A DNA stretch of 29,140 nucleotides, taken from contig JBNJFK010000004.1 in assembly GCA_051746765.1 (NCBI GenBank), forward strand, positions 1-29,140, written 5' to 3'. A program made the position numbers and the translations under genes. The stretch comes from JBBEBE01 sp051746765 (lineage in GTDB: Bacteria > Bacteroidota > Rhodothermia > Balneolales > Balneolaceae). The notes below the pieces were generated by a model. The model had not been told where the DNA came from, ran no database searches, and was given only the letters and a program-made list of their open reading frames with translations. Shown here in pieces: positions 24,607-29,140 of this stretch. Every line of letters starts with the position of its first letter. The first letter of the stretch is position 1.

Positions 24607-24870
24607 CTATGGTCGCTCTTCCGTTGTGGTAACTATGGAATCTCGCAGAACGTCAACACTTTCGTCCCAAGGCCGTGTCTCGGGTGGATGACTTACCCGT
24701 AGTTCCGGAATATCGTTGAGCACGTAGGTGCTGTCACCGAGGGCAAAGGTGACATCAGATTCGGACTGGCATAGCGATTGAGACGTTGAAAAAGGATCCG
24801 AGGAACACCCATAGCCGAGCAGGACCAGAATCAGTGAAGCGAATAGAAGGGAAGAGGATTTTGACATCAT
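24607..24870 (-). CDS. Short lipoprotein, possibly the N-terminal part of a frameshifted gene
   Basis: An 87-residue protein that begins MMSKSSSLLFASLILVLLGY and carries a lipoprotein signal with the modified Cys in GYGCSSDP. I started at the first of two tandem ATGs (24870); a GGTGA lies just upstream. The mature part is only about 65 residues (VTFALGDSTYVLNDIPELRV, then a polar end TTTEERP) and has no domain I know. It ends 29 bp before the next leftward ORF, whose frame is open through this stop. It is probably a truncated product of one longer lipoprotein gene rather than an independent gene. Confidence 0.65.
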   Translation of the reverse strand: MMSKSSSLLFASLILVLLGYGCSSDPFSTSQSLCQSESDVTFALGDSTYVLNDIPELRVSHPPETRPWDESVDVLRDSIVTTTEERP

Positions 24871-25165
24871 TGTCACCGTCGGGTGGCTATTGAATACAAG
24901 GGAGTCATCATTCGCGAACATCTCCTGTACGGAGGCTGATGCCAACTCGCTACAGTTCAAGCGGATAAAAATTAAATGTGACGTTTCTGACTTCCCGGAG
25001 CTACATTTTTGTCCTACATATCAATTCTATATCAAGTGATTTCGAGCCATCGAACAACCCTCTACCGGGCACGCTACGAACCCGCCGAAGATCTTGTCTG
25101 TGGCAAAAAGTGAAGGTCTATCCAAAGGTTTGTATCTTGCGAGTCTAGATTGAAACCGATTGACC
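24871..25165. other. Divergent spacer between the lipoprotein gene and prfC
   Basis: 295 bases without a gene. It must hold promoters for both directions, but I found no exact TAnnTTTG box with a matching -33. The nearest is TATCTTG at 25133-25139, 27 bp before the prfC ATG, which is one base short of the consensus. No strong hairpin or repeat is visible. Confidence 0.5.
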
Positions 25166-26776
25166 ATGGCGAACCAGACTGCAACCAAACCCTCCGAAAT
25201 TGTCCGCGAAGCGCAACGACGTCGCACCTTTGCGATTATCTCGCATCCGGATGCCGGAAAGACCACACTTACCGAGAAGCTGCTCCTCTACGGAGGCGCC
25301 ATTCACGAGGCGGGCTCCATCCGCCAGCGAAAAGCCTCCCGCTATGCCGCCTCCGACTGGATGGCGATTGAAAAGGAGCGCGGAATCTCCGTGACCTCGT
25401 CGGTCCTGCGCTTCGAACAGGACGGCATTCGCTACAATCTGCTGGACACCCCGGGCCACAAGGACTTCTCTGAAGATACTCTCCGGACCCTGGTGGCGGC
25501 CGACTCCGGCCTCATGGTGATTGACGTTGCCAAAGGGGTCGAGGAGCAGACCGAAAAGCTCTTCGAAGTGTGCAGGATGCGGCAGGTCCCGGTCATCACC
25601 TTTGTGAACAAGTGCGACCGCCCCGGGATGGACCCGCTCGAAGTGTTGAGCAACGTGGAGTCCAAGCTGGGGATCGAGGCGGTTCCCGCCAGCTGGCCGG
25701 TCGGCTACGGGCAGAAGTTTCAGGGGATCTATGATCTGATCGGGAAGAAACTCCATCTCTACAAAAAGACGGATCACGGTGCACAGAAAGCCGAGACCGA
25801 AATCGTGGACCTGGAAGAGGGACTTGCCAAGACACGGCTCTCCGATTCGGAAAAGGATCAACTGCGTGAAGAGGTGATGCTCATCGAAGATATGTTCTCC
25901 GAGATGGACCGGGATAAGTTTCGAACGGGTGAGGTCTCTCCGGTCTTTTTCGGATCCGCCCTGCACAACTTCGGGCTGGACGTCTTTCTGAGCTACTTCC
26001 GGGACCTGGCCCCCTCCCCGCAGTGCTATCTGAATGAGTCGGACCAAGAGCGGGCTCTGGACGCCCCTTTCAGTGGCTTTATCTTCAAGCTGCAGGCCAA
26101 TATGAATCCGGATCACCGGGACTGCGCAGCGTTTGTGCGTATCGCCTCCGGAAAGTTCGAGCGTGGTCTCGAGGTCACCCACGCCCAGACCGGAAAGAGG
26201 GTAAAGATGTCTACCCCGCACACGCTCATGGGCGATGAGCGGCAGATCATGGAGGAGGCGTGGCCAGGCGACATCGTCTCGCTTTTCAGCCCCGGCTTTT
26301 TTCGCATCGGAAACACCCTCCATGCCGGTGAAAAAGTGGCCTTCAACGTGATTCCGCTCTTTACCCCCGAGCACTTCATGAAGGTCTCCACAAAGGATCC
26401 CTTCAAGCGGAAGCAGCTGCGCGAAGGGCTCAAGCAGCTCTCCGAAGAGGGGGTTGTGCACGTCTTTGAAGTTCCCAACGGGGTGGGCAACGAGTTGCTG
26501 CTCGGAACCGTCGGTGTGCTCCAGTTCGAAGTGGTCGAGCACCGCATGCAGGCCGAGTACAACGTCGATCTGAATATAGAGGGCGTGAGCTACCATACCG
26601 CCCGCTGGCTCTCCGGAGACGAAACCGTGATCAAAAAGCTGCAATCGAGCTACTCCACTCACATCACCAAGGACATGGAGGGCAACCCGATCGTCCTTTT
26701 CGACAGCCAGTACGCGCTGAACCAGGCCGAAGAGAAGGTGGGTGCGGACGAGCTCTTCAAGTTCAAAAACGGCTGA
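25166..26776 (+). CDS. prfC: Peptide chain release factor 3
   Basis: A 536-residue GTPase of normal RF3 length. The G-motifs are SHPDAGKTT (about 26-34), the G2 region RGISVTSSVLRFE, LLDTPGHKDFSEDTLRTLVA and VNKCDRPGMDP. Domain II (GFIFKLQANMNPDHRDCAAF) and domain III (EGVVHVFEVP, GVLQFEVVEHRMQAEYNVDL) follow, and the end is LFDSQYALNQAEEKV. RF3 drives RF1 and RF2 off the ribosome after termination and helps quality control. I chose ATG 25166; a TTG two codons earlier is also in frame. The gene stands alone: divergent from the lipoprotein gene and convergent with the metalloprotease. Confidence 0.98.
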   Translation: MANQTATKPSEIVREAQRRRTFAIISHPDAGKTTLTEKLLLYGGAIHEAGSIRQRKASRYAASDWMAIEKERGISVTSSVLRFEQDGIRYNLLDTPGHKDFSEDTLRTLVAADSGLMVIDVAKGVEEQTEKLFEVCRMRQVPVITFVNKCDRPGMDPLEVLSNVESKLGIEAVPASWPVGYGQKFQGIYDLIGKKLHLYKKTDHGAQKAETEIVDLEEGLAKTRLSDSEKDQLREEVMLIEDMFSEMDRDKFRTGEVSPVFFGSALHNFGLDVFLSYFRDLAPSPQCYLNESDQERALDAPFSGFIFKLQANMNPDHRDCAAFVRIASGKFERGLEVTHAQTGKRVKMSTPHTLMGDERQIMEEAWPGDIVSLFSPGFFRIGNTLHAGEKVAFNVIPLFTPEHFMKVSTKDPFKRKQLREGLKQLSEEGVVHVFEVPNGVGNELLLGTVGVLQFEVVEHRMQAEYNVDLNIEGVSYHTARWLSGDETVIKKLQSSYSTHITKDMEGNPIVLFDSQYALNQAEEKVGADELFKFKNG

Positions 26777-26872
26777 TCTCCCCGGGCGCCCGGCTAGCCA
26801 CGGGCCGAACCGGACAGGGATGAATGGGGTGTATACTCTCCTTCCCGTTCTGACTGCGGGTGGCGCCGGTGA

Positions 26873-27649
26873 CTATTCGTTTTTCAGAGCTTCGATGTCT
26901 GCCTGACAGGCGGCATCCAGATCGGGAATCTCCGATCCGAAGATGGAGCTGAACAGATCCGGCTGATTGTACGCATAGTACATGACACAGTTTTCGTTGT
27001 CGCAGTGGGTTCCGTTCTCTTCATCCTTGTGATCCTGCTGCATGTTCGTGCCGTTGTCCACCAGGCCCATCAGGTGTCCGATCTCGTGGCGCAGTACGCT
27101 GGCTTCGACCTGCTCTCGGGACGGGGATCCCAATCCGGAGGAGGTCTCCTCGAAGGTGGCGCCAAAGTAAGCGGTCGACGTGTTGCGGTAGGCGATGGCG
27201 AGTACATTCTCCTGTTCGAACTCCCCGTCCAGGAAGAGGTGGTACAGGCGGAGGGTACCGTTTGTCCGGTCGGGAACGTGCTCGCGGTGCTCATCCTCGA
27301 GATCCCGCACGTCGCTGGCCGTGTATCCGGACTGTTCGCCGGCGGGAATCTCGACCGGATCGAGCGTTCGGACGGTTTTTCCGCTCCATTCTTCGAGAAA
27401 GGAGACAAGATCCTCCACGGCACCCGACTGCGGTTCGTGACCCGGCATGTATTGAATCTCCAGCTCAATTGAATTGAACTCCCCGCCGGCGATGATGTCG
27501 CTGTTCGCGTCACCGGGTCCTTCGGTTGTTGAATAGGATTCCGGAGAATTCGACCCGGTGTCGGTCGGCGTATCTTCGCACCCACTCCATAGAAGAAGCG
27601 AAAGTAACAGTACGGTCATCGAAACGAGTCGGGGTGTCCGTAGATTCAT
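26873..27649 (-). CDS. Secreted metzincin-like zinc metalloprotease lipoprotein
   Basis: A 258-residue protein with a lipoprotein signal (VLLLSLLLWSGC, modified Cys24) and then a Ser/Thr/Gly linker to about residue 55. The catalytic domain has VLRHEIGHLMGLVDNG (His188, Glu189, His192), the HExxHxxG core of metzincins. The usual third His is replaced by Asn199, and no HxxGxxH is present. A following segment DHKDEENGTHCDNENCVMYY has His207, His215, Cys216, Cys221 and a CVM Met-turn, as in a group of Bacteroidota membrane metalloproteases and, loosely, archaemetzincins. His207 or His215 could be the third ligand. It should act outside the cytosol on peptides or proteins. It ends 96 bp from prfC (convergent) and is divergent from lpd. 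Confidence 0.85.
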   Translation of the reverse strand: MNLRTPRLVSMTVLLLSLLLWSGCEDTPTDTGSNSPESYSTTEGPGDANSDIIAGGEFNSIELEIQYMPGHEPQSGAVEDLVSFLEEWSGKTVRTLDPVEIPAGEQSGYTASDVRDLEDEHREHVPDRTNGTLRLYHLFLDGEFEQENVLAIAYRNTSTAYFGATFEETSSGLGSPSREQVEASVLRHEIGHLMGLVDNGTNMQQDHKDEENGTHCDNENCVMYYAYNQPDLFSSIFGSEIPDLDAACQADIEALKNE

Positions 27650-27875
27650 GTGTGAGAGTTTTTGGGTTCTGAATATCGATGCAGTCGCGTGCCGCAGGGG
27701 CGGTTCAGCCCGTCACGGACCCGGTGCTGTTTAAACATGTTGCCGAAATTTCTTACCTTCTTGTGCTGAATTGGCCGACGGTCGGTTCGGCCCGAAAAGA
27801 ATGGATTGTGACGGTATGTATTGATTGGAGGGCTGTTTTGTTCCCTCTGCTAACCTTACAAAGAGAACCAGTATC
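27650..27875. other. Divergent spacer between metalloprotease and lpd
   Basis: 226 bases without a gene. It contains a 6-bp dyad (GGCCGA at 27773-27778 with TCGGCC at 27787-27792), also readable as CCGAC-G-GTCGG, about 85 bp upstream of the lpd ATG. No exact -7 box was found for either gene. Confidence 0.45.
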
Positions 27876-29140
27876 ATGGCAAAAGAATTCGACCTCTGTG
27901 TGATAGGAAGCGGGCCCGGCGGGTATGTGGCCGCCATTCGAGCCTCTCAACTCGGTTTCAAGACAGCCATTATCGAAAAGCGCCATCTGGATGGAGTCTG
28001 TCTAAACATCGGCTGCATCCCGACCAAAGCGCTTCTCCGGTCGGCTGAAGTGTTTGAGTCGATCGAACACGCGTCCGACTACGGTGTGAATGTGAAGGAG
28101 TTCTCGGCCGATTTCGGCGGTATGGTCAAGCGGAGCCGGAACGTAGCCAACAAGATGAGTAAAGGAGTTCAATTTTTAATGAAGGCCAACAAGGTCGAGG
28201 TCTTCATGGGTACCGGCGCGTTTACATCTCCAACCGAGCTGGAGGTAAGTGACGAGAGTGGAAAGAAGGTCGAGACGATCAAAGCCAAAAAGTACATTGT
28301 AGCCACCGGGGCTCGTCCGCGAGAGATCCCGCCACTGCCGATAGACGGCAAGATGGTAATCAGCTCCGAGCAGGCGATGCAGCTCGAGAAGCAGCCCAAA
28401 AAGATGGTGATCTGCGGCGCGGGTGCCATCGGAGTCGAGTTTGCCTACTTCTACAACACCATTGGTACCGAAGTGACTCTGGTCGAGCTGATGGATACCG
28501 TGGTTCCGGTCGAGGACAAGGAGATCGGAAAAGAGCTGGGCAAGATTTACAAGAAGAAAGGGATCAACGTGTTGACCGAGAGCTCCGTCGAGAAGGTGGA
28601 GAAGAAGGGCAAAGGGGTCAAGGTGACCGTCAAGACCAAAAAGGGGTCCGAGACGCTGGACGCCGACGTGGTTCTCTCGGCCGTGGGAGTGACCGGAAAC
28701 GTGGAGAGCCTGGGTCTGGACAAGGCAGGGGTGAAACACGAGAAGGGCGCCATTCAAGTCGATCGAAGCACCTATCAGACGTCGGTAAAAAATATCTATG
28801 CTGTTGGCGATGTGGCAGGGGCCCCGTGGCTGGCGCACAAGGCGTCGCACGAAGCGATCGTCTGTGTCGAAAAACTGGCCGGCGAGAATCCGCAGCCGAT
28901 CAATTACAACAATATTCCCGGGTGTACCTACTGCGAGCCACAGGTTGCATCAGTCGGTTATACCGAAGCGCAGGCGAAAGAGGAGGGATATGACGTCATT
29001 GTAGGCAAGTTTCCATTCTCTGCCAGTGGGAAAGCGACCGCACTGGGACATGAAGAGGGCTTTGTAAAAGTCATCTTCGATGCGCAGTACGGTGAGTGGC
29101 TGGGATGCCACATGATCGGTTCCCACGTCACCGAGCTGAT
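27876..29140 (+). CDS. lpd: Dihydrolipoamide dehydrogenase, 3' end outside window
   Basis: The window holds 421 codons, lacking roughly the last 45 of a normal 465-470-residue enzyme. The order is a flavin-binding GSGPGGYVAAIRA, the redox pair in GVCLNIGCIPTKALL, an ATGARPREIP loop, the NAD-binding GAGAIGVEFAYFYN, the second flavin motif YAVGDVAGAPWLAHKASHE, and the start of the dimer domain (EPQVASVGYTEAQA). The catalytic His-Glu pair lies beyond the end. The GVC (not GTC) and IPTKALL wording is typical of Bacteroidota Lpd. It regenerates oxidised lipoamide with NAD in pyruvate or 2-oxoglutarate dehydrogenase or the glycine cleavage system. It has no partner E1/E2 genes here, so it may serve several complexes. 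It is transcribed rightward from the 226-bp spacer. Confidence 0.96.
   Translation, partial: MAKEFDLCVIGSGPGGYVAAIRASQLGFKTAIIEKRHLDGVCLNIGCIPTKALLRSAEVFESIEHASDYGVNVKEFSADFGGMVKRSRNVANKMSKGVQFLMKANKVEVFMGTGAFTSPTELEVSDESGKKVETIKAKKYIVATGARPREIPPLPIDGKMVISSEQAMQLEKQPKKMVICGAGAIGVEFAYFYNTIGTEVTLVELMDTVVPVEDKEIGKELGKIYKKKGINVLTESSVEKVEKKGKGVKVTVKTKKGSETLDADVVLSAVGVTGNVESLGLDKAGVKHEKGAIQVDRSTYQTSVKNIYAVGDVAGAPWLAHKASHEAIVCVEKLAGENPQPINYNNIPGCTYCEPQVASVGYTEAQAKEEGYDVIVGKFPFSASGKATALGHEEGFVKVIFDAQYGEWLGCHMIGSHVTEL

Noticed and set aside
25145..26662. 505-residue open frame on the minus strand
   Set aside because: It is antisense to prfC, whose translation matches RF3 throughout; the minus frame has no recognisable domain and is open because of GC-rich codons.
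26782..26793. Palindrome CCGGGCGCCCGG after prfC as a terminator
   Set aside because: It has no loop space or T-run; it may be chance in GC-rich DNA, though it lies between convergent genes.

Overview
The window looks like chromosomal DNA from a member of the Bacteroidota/FCB group, most likely the Rhodothermota/Balneolota side. This is inference. The points for it are: TAnnTTTG-like -7 elements, weak or absent Shine-Dalgarno sequences on many genes, a dihydrolipoamide dehydrogenase with the Bacteroidota-style GVCLNxGCIPTKALL active-site stretch, a DivIVA protein beside a YggS protein, and a bacterial type A RNase P RNA directly after a Nif3-like/coiled-coil gene pair. Base composition is moderately GC-rich by eye (not counted), apart from AT-rich gaps around 15.5 kb and 23 kb. 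Ten Ns at 15651-15660 mark an assembly gap. I saw no tRNA, rRNA, CRISPR array, insertion sequence or phage gene.

Layout. 1-2211 (+): an nfeD/slipin pair (membrane serine protease plus SPFH protein), closed by a strong bidirectional terminator. 2311-4737 (-): yggS, divIVA, and a very acidic protein with a possible four-helix-bundle C-terminus. 4958-7217 (+): a Nif3-like metal protein interrupted by an in-frame TGA, a COG1579-like coiled-coil protein with no cysteines, and rnpB. 7493-8035 (+): a secreted Gln/Pro-rich DUF4168-like protein. 8070-10325 (-): a site-2-type protease, a small lipoprotein and smpB in one run. 10535-11407 (+): a SirB1/transglutaminase-like protein. 11397-13913 (-): a two-lobed family 2 glycosyltransferase. 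14042-15478 (-): an ammonium transporter.

15710-21840 (-) is the most coherent metabolic unit: a sodium:solute symporter, an SDR dehydrogenase, a FAH-family hydrolase and lutA-lutB-lutC, joined by ATGA stop/start overlaps or gaps of up to 13 bp. The gene order fits the lower half of a non-phosphorylating 6-deoxyhexose (L-fucose or L-rhamnose) route. In that route the SDR oxidises a 2-keto-3-deoxy acid, the FAH enzyme cleaves the diketo acid to pyruvate plus L-lactate, and LutABC oxidises the lactate to pyruvate. The upstream enzymes of the route (sugar dehydrogenase, lactonase, sugar-acid dehydratase) are not in the window.

22044-22973 (+) encodes a DUF72 protein divergent from the symporter. 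22974-24870 is a less conserved stretch: a small secreted Ig-like protein after AT-rich DNA, a wobble-paired terminator, and a lipoprotein that may be split by a frameshift. 25166-29140 holds prfC (+), a secreted metzincin-like lipoprotein (-), and the start of lpd (+), which runs off the end. The points most worth a second look are the TGA in the Nif3-like gene, the loss of every zinc ligand in the COG1579-like protein, the sugar-acid-to-lactate operon, the duplicated glycosyltransferase with a decayed first lobe, and the paired dyads upstream of amt. I did not find a clearly new defence or mobile system.
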